A stretch of 64,000 nucleotides of DNA, from the NCBI RefSeq assembly GCF_029784155.1, contig NC_073691.1, positions 127,782,714 through 127,846,713 of the forward strand, written 5' to 3'. A program made the position numbers and the translations under genes. This DNA is from Uranotaenia lowii (lineage: Eukaryota; Arthropoda; Insecta; Diptera; Culicidae). Position 1 is the first letter of the stretch; each line of letters starts with the position of its first letter. The notes under the pieces are model-generated. The model was not told the DNA's origin, made no database searches, and saw only the letters and a program-made list of their open reading frames with translations. Positions 55,712 to 64,000 of this stretch are shown here, piece by piece.

Positions 55712-57142
55712 TTTACGAAATTGGTTGACAAGATACTAGTTTTTCAACACCTCCGTAATCAAAGTTTTGGGCTAGCTTTGATGCTTCTGTTGCTGTTGCT
55801 ACTGGGCTTTTTTGTTGATGACCTTGTTCTGTACCACCGGAGGTTTATTTCGATGGTAAATCACGGTAAATCATCTTCAAATTTATTTTATTGAATTTTT
55901 CTTAATGTATTTTCCTCGCATTTACATCTTTGACGTTGCATGTTAAAAGTTACGGCTATAAAAATGGCTACCAGAATCATTCTGCAGATTAGTATCATTG
56001 CTTATGGCAACTAAAAAAACTCCCGGGTGATCGAATCGAAATGTGGGTTTAGTTTTTTGTGCCAAAACCCTTTTTGAGGGATTCATCTTCCGACAAAAGT
56101 ATAGTGCATGCATCTTTTTCTGTAAATGAAAAAAAAATTACTAAATTTGAATAGCAATTGTTGATGCATAAATTGAACATACCACTGGACCGACCAAGCG
56201 GTGGAGGCTACGATGTAGGCACGTGAAGGACATCCATACCAGAGCTATTAATTGTACGGTGGGTGATCGGTATAGGGAAGCTATGACTGGGCCCAAATAT
56301 AGTTTCACCCACTTTCTCGACGAATGCATTCACTGACCGTGTCTGTGGCATCGCTATCGCGACAAGGTAACAACTCGTCAGTGAAAGTGGAAAATCGTTA
56401 TTTATTTACTTCAACATCATCTGGAGCTGTCATCAAATTACTAGAATTCCTTTAGCTACTCTACAAAGCTGGAATGAATAGAATAGAATGAATAGATGAT
56501 CTATGATCAAAACGAATTATTTAAAAATTACCTACGTAATCGAACTCATAGTCATCAGCAACAGCTGCTTGGTTGGGACAAACTTCGGAGTCAAAGAGTT
56601 CGGTAAACCTGGAAAATTAAATAAGATGTAAAATAATTACAAAATCGATAACTTGATTTAAAAATTTGATTTGAAAAAAATTGAAGTTAATTTTTTTGTT
56701 AGATTTTTTTCATTTTAAGTTCATTTTTTCCCTTTAGTAGGTTTTGGTTAAGCTCATTGGTACTTGTTATTTTGAATGTTTGTGCTTAATTTAAAAAAGT
56801 AGAACAGGTACTTAATAAAAAAAAAAATAATTCTCAAATACCTACGAAAAATTTCTCAATTCTTAAGAATGACTCAATGTTTTTTTTAAACTAGATTCAT
56901 AATCATGATACCTATTTATAGGTTTATCATAACCCATCTAAGCATAATTGGTCGAGATTCGACCAGGCTGGACTAAGCACCATAAGAAAATTGATACAAC
57001 AGTCGCTGCTAGATCAAAACAGCGAGTTTGATTGACCTGAAAAAACTTCTAGGATTATGAACTACTAATTGCACTTATTTGAATTTATAGTGTTTGTCTG
57101 TACAAGAAAATAGTTGTACGTAAAGCTCAAGCTAACTTTTTC

Positions 57143-57272
57143 AATACTTGCTTACTTTTTACTATTGCAATACTTGCTTACTATTTACTATTGCAATACT
57201 TGCTTACTATTTACTATTGCAATACTTGCTTACTATTTACTATTGCAATACTTGCTTACTATTTACTATTGC
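57143..57272. repeat. 26-bp minisatellite in element C
   Basis: Five copies of AATACTTGCTTACTATTTACTATTGC head to tail, flanked on both sides by GTAAAGCTCAA. Confidence 0.9.
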
Positions 57273-57659
57273 GTAAAGCTCAATGCTATTAGCGTTCATT
57301 TCGGTCTGGTCGAACTCCGAAAAATTAGGAGTACATGTATTTAAAAAGTTTCAATATAAAGCATAAGAATAACTGAAATAGCTAATCGTTAATTTAAAGT
57401 TATATTTTTAAGTTTTAATTTTTAAATTTTTACTCTTGATTATACGCCTGAGTTAAAAAGATTATTGATAATTATCATTTCTCTGATTCTGACTATGGTT
57501 CTCAGAGCTAATTTAATGAATAAGTAATCTGAATCTGTGTTTTTCATGTTGCATCCTGATCCTCTTAGTTGAATTTAAATTGACAAAAAAAATTTTGGTA
57601 TTGATCTTTTGATTATAAAAAAAATCTATCGAAAATAATAAATAAAAAAATTGGAAAAC

Positions 57660-57980
57660 TTACCATTATAAGTAACCTTTCGCTCTTTTACGTCCATCAT
57701 CGAATCGACATCGTCCGATTTAGCTGTTTGTAGAAATCCCAAAAGCGATGAGTTAAAAAAAGTCATGTTGAACGGACGATTGTTTTTATGTGCAATTATC
57801 CTGCAGATTGATACTGGCATCGATGGCAATCTCCTGAGCCAAAAACGTCTTCACATGCATTGCGAGGAATCCACGGTATACAATGAATACACACAGGACC
57901 ACAGCATTCGTCCGTCTTAGCGCCCCTTTTATTATGTTGCATCTAGTGGATCCAATTACAACTGCTGCACTTCACTAAAA
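57660..57980 (-). pseudogene. Cys-rich exon-like block in element C
   Basis: One minus-strand frame reads KCSSCNWIH, a stop, then TDECCGPVCIHCIPW and CEDVFGSGDCHRCQYQ: nine or more cysteines in CxxC-like pairs, as in zinc-binding or disulfide-rich modules. A second frame reads LGFLQTAKSDDVDSMMDVKE before donor GTAAGT. No family can be named. Confidence 0.3.
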
Positions 57981-58892
57981 AAATAGCTTTAGGACAAATA
58001 CTGAAATAATGTAATAAATAGCAAAAAATATTATTACAAGAGCTTTGATTACCTGTTATCGTCCTCATACCCAGCAACTCGTTCTCAGCTCTAGTATTCC
58101 TCTAAATCTGTAGCTTTCATTCTATGATCACATCGAACGGGAGTAAGACTGTTTGTACCTATTGTCTGAACTTAGGATTTAGCACAGCCTATTGTTGCAG
58201 ATTGTGGGGGCGCGGTCTCGCATAGTCGACCCGAAATTGGATCCGGCCACCGAAGGTTTCGACGACGCAGCAGGTGAAAAACCGATGCTGATACTGCTGT
58301 TGCAGTTGCTGCTGACACCAACAGTTTTTGCTGCTTTTAAGCTAATAGTTGAGTGACGGTGTTGAACTTCCCATTATGTCGGCTGGAAGTGGAGGATTCA
58401 CGAAGACTTTGTTCTAATCCACCGGGATTACCGTCAAGTTCACCGCTTTTCCAGTTTGGCGAGACTGCTGAAGAAGGCATTAGCTATTGCTTAGTGCAAC
58501 CACTAATGAAAACAGCTTCACTGGAAATAGTTAGGGGGTGTTTTTTTTTAATTGTTCCTTAATGGTTAATAGTAAATAAGAACTTACCAAACGGAAACGG
58601 GGCCAGTTTTATGTTTGATTTTCTCTTCTTCTGTTGTGCGCGTTTTTTTTGCATTAAAATGATGGACCGGCAAAGTCGACCATATACCCCATACGACTTC
58701 ATACGTTAACATCATGGAACTGCAAGCGCAAGAGATCTGAGAAGGCAAAATCATTAATTATTTTTATGGTAAAATTTTACGATCGGAAAATATAACTTCA
58801 TTTGATCTATTTGAAAAAAAAAAAACCGCTGAACATAGAAATTCAAATAATTTTACTTTTGCATGCTGGCCTGGGTGTTGCTGGGGAACTCT

Positions 58893-59024
58893 GAGACCGG
58901 TTCGAAATTCAGCTTTTAACTATTCCCCAACGATTCCACCATGTTACTAAGCCAATATGTGTCACTTTTTTGAGTTTTTGACAAAATAAGATTTTTCATT
59001 TTCACCTGAGGTGTACCGCGACCT
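58893..59024 (-). repeat. Truncated copy of the 9028 MITE inside element C
   Basis: CACCTGAGGTGTACCGCGACCT at 59003-59024 followed by TAA, plus 100 bases inward, match the right arm of 9028-9436. The other arm is missing. Confidence 0.8.
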
Positions 59025-59478
59025 TAACCGATGAAAATGATCGGTTCAGAGGATATTCAAATGCAATCAATCAAACATTTTCAAAATTCGAATCTAGATT
59101 GGATCAACAAGAATTAAAATTTTAATCTTGAAAAAGAAAATTTTTTTTACATCGGTACTTACCTTGCTTTCCACTTTTAAGTATCACGCCAAAAAATAAT
59201 TAAAAGTCATCCAAGTGAAGCGACCACCTCTGAGTGGGTCCGGATGAAATTCCACCAAAGCTTTTACCCACGGGACATTTCCTTGGAAGCTTTGTTTGCA
59301 TGAGCCGATGTTTACTGTGGGGACGATAATGGGTTAGAAAATTATATATGTAAATAAAACTTGATTGTTTAGAATTCAATCAATCTTAACATACCTTGCT
59401 TATTATTAAATTATCGCCGGACAATGGTTTTTTTTACTACAGCGCTCAAAATGTTTCTGAACAAAAACAGCGGAAACA

Positions 59479-59715
59479 TTCACAACACAACAATCACGCA
59501 CCAAAACGAAACACGCGCCCAGATTGCTGCAATTGAAAACTGCTCGTGTTTCGTTTTGTTCATAGCAGCACTGCAAAAAATATCGTCGGTTTTCGAGCAA
59601 TCGAGCAGGCGGATGGAAATCGAGCCGATAATAGATCGAATTCTAACCGCTAGAATTCGAGTGCTGGCATCTCTGTTTTGTAATCGGCCCGATTGAGCAA
59701 ACCTTCCTGACAGGG
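59479..59715 (-). repeat. R1 module, copy in element C
   Basis: The inverse of 35787-36027, including the region toward CACGCACC that copy B has lost. Confidence 0.9.
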
Positions 59716-60059
59716 TAGCTGCTTCTGTGGTGTTGATCTCTTGCTCCAGCCTTCGGAATGTTGTGATTATGTTTTCGCAATCATGATTGAGGAACTGGAC
59801 GAGTGATTTTTTTTTCCGCCTGCTGTTCATGATGTGAATGCATGGTCGTTTCTGCCCAGTTTTCACCTCGTTCGGCGCTGGAACAGTTCCGGCGTTTGTC
59901 CGGCCGGATGGTAGAGTTTTTTTTCGCATCTAATGCGAGCTGTACGGGGGGTAGAAAAAATTAAAATTATAGCTATATAAAACAGTTTTTCCACTTACCT
60001 TCATCGCTAGCGATGTTTTCGGCCTCGGTGCGTAAAGTTTTCAGTACTTTTTTGGCCAT

Positions 60060-60890
60060 TTTACGGGTTTTCTTACCAAACCAAACCTTACAAATCAGTC
60101 GATGTCGAGTCGATGCGAATTGTTAGTAAATTTATCAGATATGCAAAATATAAATTCTATATAAATATAAACATTTGAAAATTAATGGATTTTCTAATAC
60201 ATTTGATTAAGATTATAAAGCTCATGGTATTCATTAGATTTTCCTATACTTTTTAGTATGTTTTTCTTCGATAAAATACATTTGCAGAATCTATTGAATT
60301 TTCCAATAACTTGTACAGGATAAATCATTACTTTGTATATGAGCGATTAACTTTAAAAATTATTGGAATGACCTAGTAGATTTTATTTCCAGATTTGGTT
60401 CAGTGCAGTTGCACATCAACAAGAAGTCATGCGAATGTTTTCGTTATTGGCAGTGTTGAAGGATTTCAGAAGCTTTTTCAGTGCTGCCGAATCGGTCAGA
60501 AATTCAGTCTTCCGCACTTTTACCACTGACCATACTGACTGGACACTCGATTTCGTTTTCTGGATAATTTTTCCAGAAAAAAAAACAAAAAAAAAATCAT
60601 TTTTCCAACAGTACGCAATGTCGATTCCAGAGTGCGCATCGATCGATTTGAAGAAATGCTATCCCAGTTAGGAAATGCCACCCAACTTTAAAATTAAAAC
60701 ACGCAATTTCTACGATAAAATCGGGCTAAACAGGACCATTTTTCCTACAGGGCATTTTTTGTCAAATTGTTCAGGTTCGCCACCTGCCGTCGGTATTGCG
60801 AACCTGCAAAAGCTGACAACAAAAAATTAGACAGGAAATGGTTGAATTTTTGTTCTAAGAGTCAAGTCAGTGTGGTCAGTGCTTTTACTG
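60060..60890. other. Upstream region of the interrupted host gene, with a CACTGAAC repeat
   Basis: 60180-60405 is a diverged minus-strand relative of the CACTGAACAAAA repeat, ending GGTTCAGTG. CCATTTTTCCTACAGGG at 60736-60752 resembles the termini of elements A-C but no partner end was found. No gene was recognised at 60421-60860. Confidence 0.4.
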
Positions 60891-61148
60891 TACACTGAAC
60901 CCAAATTCACTCTTAAAATACACATGATTTTTCACTTGAAAACAAGGATCCAGTGATTTTCTTCCATTCAAGTGTGACATATACATTTCACTTGGCGGTC
61001 ACTTAAATTTCAAGTGAATTCATCAACATTCACTTCAGTCGTCACTTGAATTTGAAGTGAGAAAAAATATTCACTTCCCCATCACTTGAATTTCAAGTGA
61101 ATGTCGGGTTGTAATTGTGTTTATGGTGTTTATTTTCAGTGTTAAAAA

Positions 61149-61403
61149 TGGCAAATTCTAAAGAGCAGCGTTTAAAGCTTATGCTGGATTTGGATTTTCC
61201 TAATTCTTTACTAGGCGACTTTGGCGGTAGTTTGTGTTAAACGTGATGTAAGAAAAAGTTATTTAAATGTGTTATCATGTTTCAGCTTGTGGGTTGAACT
61301 GGACAGATTTTCTGGTTTGCAGCAGGGAAGATTTCGAAGTCGCACTATCTGCAGTAACCGATCTGCCTTGGGATTACGATGGAATTTTATGGCGAAAGCG
61401 TAA
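61149..61403 (+). CDS. Small spliced-looking ORF within X1
   Basis: GTTAAAAATGG at 61149 opens MANSKEQRLKLMLDLDFPNS. After a possible short intron (GTAAGA at 61248 to TTTCAG at 61286) one frame reads NWTDFLVCSREDFEVALSAV and PWDYDGILWRKR. Phase was not resolved and no family was recognised. Element X2 interrupts it just after. Confidence 0.3.
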
Positions 61404-61407
61404 TGTA

Positions 61408-62294
61408 CACTCATCCAAAAAAGAAACGTTAAATTCACCTTGATTTTCACGTAGGCGCTCATTACGTGAATTTTGGCTTGACTTACGTGAATCACCTAGA
61501 AGCTAATACAAATTCATTTGATGCGTACGTGAAATTCACATAGCCGTTCGCTGTCAAAACAAAGACACCTTCGATTTACGTGAAAATCCAGTGATTCACC
61601 AAGTACAAAGGGATTTGGTGCATTCTATGTGATGTTCACATAGCTCTGAATAACTTATTCACGTAAAATCTATGTGAAAGAATACAGTATTCAATATGGC
61701 GCGGATCCAACAGTTTGTGCTATTAGAAAGAGAAATTCTAGGTGATGGAGAAGCTGATTAGACGTGAGTAGTAAAAATTTGATTGTATACCTATTCGTTA
61801 TTTTTAATATTCTGCAATTTTATTTTACAGAATTTGGAATTGGGAGAACGGACGGACAGAATTACTATGGACGCAACCAAGTAAAAATTTCGCGCAGATT
61901 TTATTTTTCTATGTTCAATAATAAGTGACGTGCTAGTAATGGATAAAATAATTAGTGAAGTGTAAATTCTATAGTGAAAATGAAAAGTTTTTCGTGTATT
62001 GGAATTAATAAAATGAACTGCAAAATCAGCACGTTTTTATTTATAAAATCCGAAAAAGTTATTACGTTCATATTTCCATGAAATCTACGTGATTCGCATG
62101 TGGCAGAACGAATTCTTTTTCACATGCGATCTACGTTTCTTTCACACACAACTCATATGATAATTACGTGAATTCTGCTTGCTGCGCGAGTTCTGTTTGC
62201 TACCTGAAATTCACGTAGATTTCACGTGATTTTCATGGTGGCAAAAATCTATGTACATTTTCACGTAGCGTTCATGTGAAAAGTTTTTTCGGTG
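61408..62294. mobile_element. X2: CAC-ended element with TTCACGTGAA-type palindromes, TA flanks
   Basis: Starts CACTCATCCAAAAAAG, ends CTTTT(T)TTCGGTG-like, with TA at 61406-61407 and 62295-62296. ACGTGAA/TTCACGT words occur many times at both ends. A minute ORF (MARIQQFVLLEREILGDGE) starts at 61698, followed by splice-like sites. Confidence 0.7.
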
Positions 62295-62364
62295 TAAGTA
62301 TTTGAAATCGAAATGGTGTTCTATAAATGTTCTTTTATTTAAAAACGCGAGAGATAATTAACTA

Positions 62365-63574
62365 CACACAGAAAAATTTATTGTAATATCAATCAAATTT
62401 GGCCCGAAAATAATAAAAATTTTGGTTGGGAAAAAGCAGAAATATATTTTTGTCTAAATCGATAAAAAACGCTACTTGGAATTGAACTTATCGTTTATGT
62501 TAAGGTAATATAGGCCCTTTTTGAAAATAAACCATATTCATTTTCATAATAATAAAAAAAATTTGGGTAAAATTGAAAAATTGAGATTGGAAAGAAAATT
62601 CATTTTCGTTGTTCAAAATTACATTTTTTTTGTGGTTTTAAAAATTAAAGTGATTAGTAACAATTCAATGTATTTCATATAAATTAACTAGAACATATTT
62701 TCAGGTTCTGCTGTATTGATATAGAAATGTTTTTTTTCAATTTTTCTTTATTTATTCACTCCATTTATTATTTAACGGGGTAAAGCCACCAAACCAACCA
62801 TTGTCTCCTCAAGCTCCAATAATGAAAGCGGCGATGCTGCTTGTGGTAAAGGCCAACTCTGGAAGGACCTATTGATGGCCGTCCATGCGGGATTGAAGGA
62901 ATGTCGGCCCTATGGAGTTGGAGTTTGAGTTTTGATGAATCTCTTCCGCCCATCGATCTGTGGAAAATGAATGATTTTTCGTTAATATTTAACTAAACTT
63001 GATTACGATTTTGAATTATTAAATTAGCTTACCTTTCATGGAACAAATATGCGGATGAGAATATCCGTTCAGGATCGGATCTAGATTCCTGCGGCTCTGA
63101 AAGGCAGGCTGTATTCCGGCATGCGCCCTCCAGGAGCACGTACCCGTTCGTGCCTGCATGCCTGCCCAATGTTCCAGGTTCCGAGGTTTCCTGCAAATAA
63201 AAATAGCTAAAAAGATTGAATAAATAAAACTTAAGTTTCGAAATCTACCGGTGTCTGGTCCAGCAGAAACGGTGAATGAGCTCCAGCTAAAACTGTTTGG
63301 TTCGATCGGATGCTGGAAAATTTTGTATATTTTTTTTCTTTTTTTCACTTATCGTTTTTAAGTTGCACGTCGAACGAAATAAACCGAATTTTGGTTGCAA
63401 ATTAAATCAAATTTAATTTGTAAGTAATTAAAAATGTGCATGTATAAATAACAAAATTTGGTTATTATTTTCGATCTATTTTTTCGTGAAAGGTATCAAA
63501 AAAACTGCATCGAATATATAAAATAAAATAACAATTCGTTTTGTTGAAACCATCCCCCATTCTTTTTCTGCGTG
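62365..63574. mobile_element. X3: CACACAG-ended element with TA flanks
   Basis: CACACAGAAAAA at the left and the complement of CACGCAGAAAAAG at the right form the ends. TA stands at 62363-62364 and 63575-63576. It is 1.2 kb and carries a three-exon ORF listed next. Confidence 0.7.
62779..63340 (-). CDS. Three-exon ORF inside X3, unrecognised
   Basis: On the minus strand an open frame (IRSNQTVLAGAHSPFLLDQ) ends at donor GTAGAT near 63249. Acceptor TTTTTATTTGCAG continues in phase with ETSEPGTLGRHAGTNGYV to donor GTAAGC near 63032; acceptor TTTTCCACAG continues in phase with SMGGRDSSKLKLQLHRAD to WLVWWLYPVK and a stop at 62779. All three junctions keep one frame, giving at least 135 residues. 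No start ATG was fixed and no family recognised. Confidence 0.35.
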
Positions 63575-63646
63575 TAGAAACTTACTTAGAAATTCAGATA
63601 AATTTCACTCGAACGTCAAAGTGTAATTCACTTGACCGGTCACTTA

Positions 63647-64000
63647 CACTGAACAAAATTGGGCTGTAAGCTTTATTAGAAATTGTAGTATTTTCGCACT
63701 ACTAGAAAATCCAATACTTTTTATCAATAGAGAAAGGATTGAATTTATAGGAATTCCAATGAATTTTAAAGCAAGCCAAATTCATAAAATTTATTGTTTA
63801 ATGTAATGAAATGAATGATTTTATCGCGTAATAAAATATGCTCGTTCAGTTTATTAGTTTTATTCAAATTTATTTCCAAGTTGAATAATTATTCTAAGTT
63901 TTTATTGATGGTTAATACATTTTATTCTCGTCTACCAAACAAACTCGATCGACAATTTCACACACAATTCACTGCTTTCTGGAGGACTAGCAATGTACCG
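63647..64000 (+). mobile_element. X4: CACTGAACAAAA-ended element, left part, cut by window end
   Basis: TA then CACTGAACAAAATTGGGCT, followed by TTTTCGCACTACTAGAAAATCC, matches 46010-46150. It is inserted in X1. Nothing coding is visible up to the window end. Confidence 0.6.

Larger units (their letters stand above)
53482..59715 (-). mobile_element. Element C: gene-capturing DNA transposon, 6.2 kb
   Basis: Inverted relative to A and B: starts CCCAGACAGGAAAAATCGCCC (R2 side) and ends CCTTCCTGACAGGG (R1 side), with TA at 53480-53481 and 59716-59717. The minus-strand interior has exon-like blocks with donors GTAAGT/GTATGT, for example 59170-59330, 58590-58730, 58070-58515, 57665-57960, 56190-56400, 55470-55710 and 54340-54600, and a Ran-binding-domain fragment near its R2 end. 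No transposase was recognised. Confidence 0.85.
47546..60059 (-). pseudogene. Host gene exons interrupted by elements B and C
   Basis: On the minus strand a start at 60059 reads MAKKVLKTLRTEAENIASDE to donor GTAAGT after 59999. A second block begins near 59939 and reads KKSLVQFLNHDCENIITTF and RRLEQEIN until element C at 59717. After C, 94 bp (53386-53479) and then, after B, 78 bp (47546-47623) continue with RWKRTKPSMIVSPSPP, an Ala/Pro-Thr run and IRRKRFSHRITPPA to donor GTAAGT. The joints lose one frame at a T7 run and one at the exon 1/2 junction, so the gene is dead or misread. A coiled N-terminus plus basic, Pro-rich middle recalls borealin, but that is only a guess. Confidence 0.45.
60893..63646 (+). 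mobile_element. X1: CACTGAACC-ended element with CAAGTGAA palindromes (right end missing)
   Basis: TA then CACTGAACCCAAATTC marks the left end. TTCACTTG/CAAGTGAA words recur, with TCACTTGAATTTCAAGTGAA at 61081-61100, and reappear on the far side of two nested insertions (TTCACTTGACCGGTCACTT at 63627-63645). Element X4 is inserted at that side, so the right terminus is not seen. Confidence 0.55.

Noticed and set aside
60736..60752. CCATTTTTCCTACAGGG as the end of a fourth A-C type element
   Set aside because: It resembles the termini but no partner end, R1 or R2 module, or matching 2-bp flank was found.

Overview
The window looks like chromosomal DNA from a large, AT-rich, transposon-dense insect genome, most likely a culicine mosquito. 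This is inferred from a BEL/Pao element whose Gag carries a PHD finger, abundant TA- and TAA-flanked miniature elements, Helitron-like ends, and short-exon genes in long introns. No bacterial features, tRNA, rRNA or CRISPR array was found.

Layout. 1-7432: a young minus-strand BEL/Pao LTR retrotransposon; the window starts inside its 3' LTR, and the two LTRs are identical over the 260 bases that can be compared. 7433-13700: AT-rich non-coding DNA with a TTA-flanked MITE and two Helitron-like elements built on a ~145-bp minisatellite. 13706-18019: a hAT element with an exact 8-bp target duplication, then a 3.4-kb non-autonomous LTR element (TSD GCATC) whose interior carries ~1.4 kb of short hairpins with a conserved YGAG loop and covarying stems. 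18020-21800: retroelement remnants and a Harbinger-like MITE. 21827-32189: the one clearly intact host gene, five minus-strand exons with matching splice phases, predicting a 1489-residue charged, low-complexity, probably nucleolar protein. Its introns are full of foldback elements and a deleted Ty3/gypsy copy. 32394-35786: foldbacks and MITEs, one with a perfect 62-bp-arm palindrome.

35787-59715 is the most unusual part. Three related 5.5-6.2-kb elements (A, B, C) share one end module (R1), a second end made of ~89-bp repeats (R2), termini of the form CCC[T/A]G[T/A]CAGGAA and matching 2-bp flanks (CA, TG, TA). Between the ends they carry different exon/intron-like segments. B contains a decayed replication factor C small-subunit fragment and C a decayed Ran-binding domain, so these behave like gene-capturing (Pack-type) DNA transposons. 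B and C sit in what was one host exon, 94 bp apart. A decayed RAD23-like XPC-binding segment lies between A and B.

60800-64000 is a nest of TA-flanked, CAC-ended elements (CACTA-like), each with its own palindromic repeat and a short, apparently spliced ORF.

Genes do not form operons here. Apart from the 1489-residue gene, the coding content is mobile-element protein or broken captured or host exons. All family calls come from reading translations and motifs by eye; none was checked by a database search.
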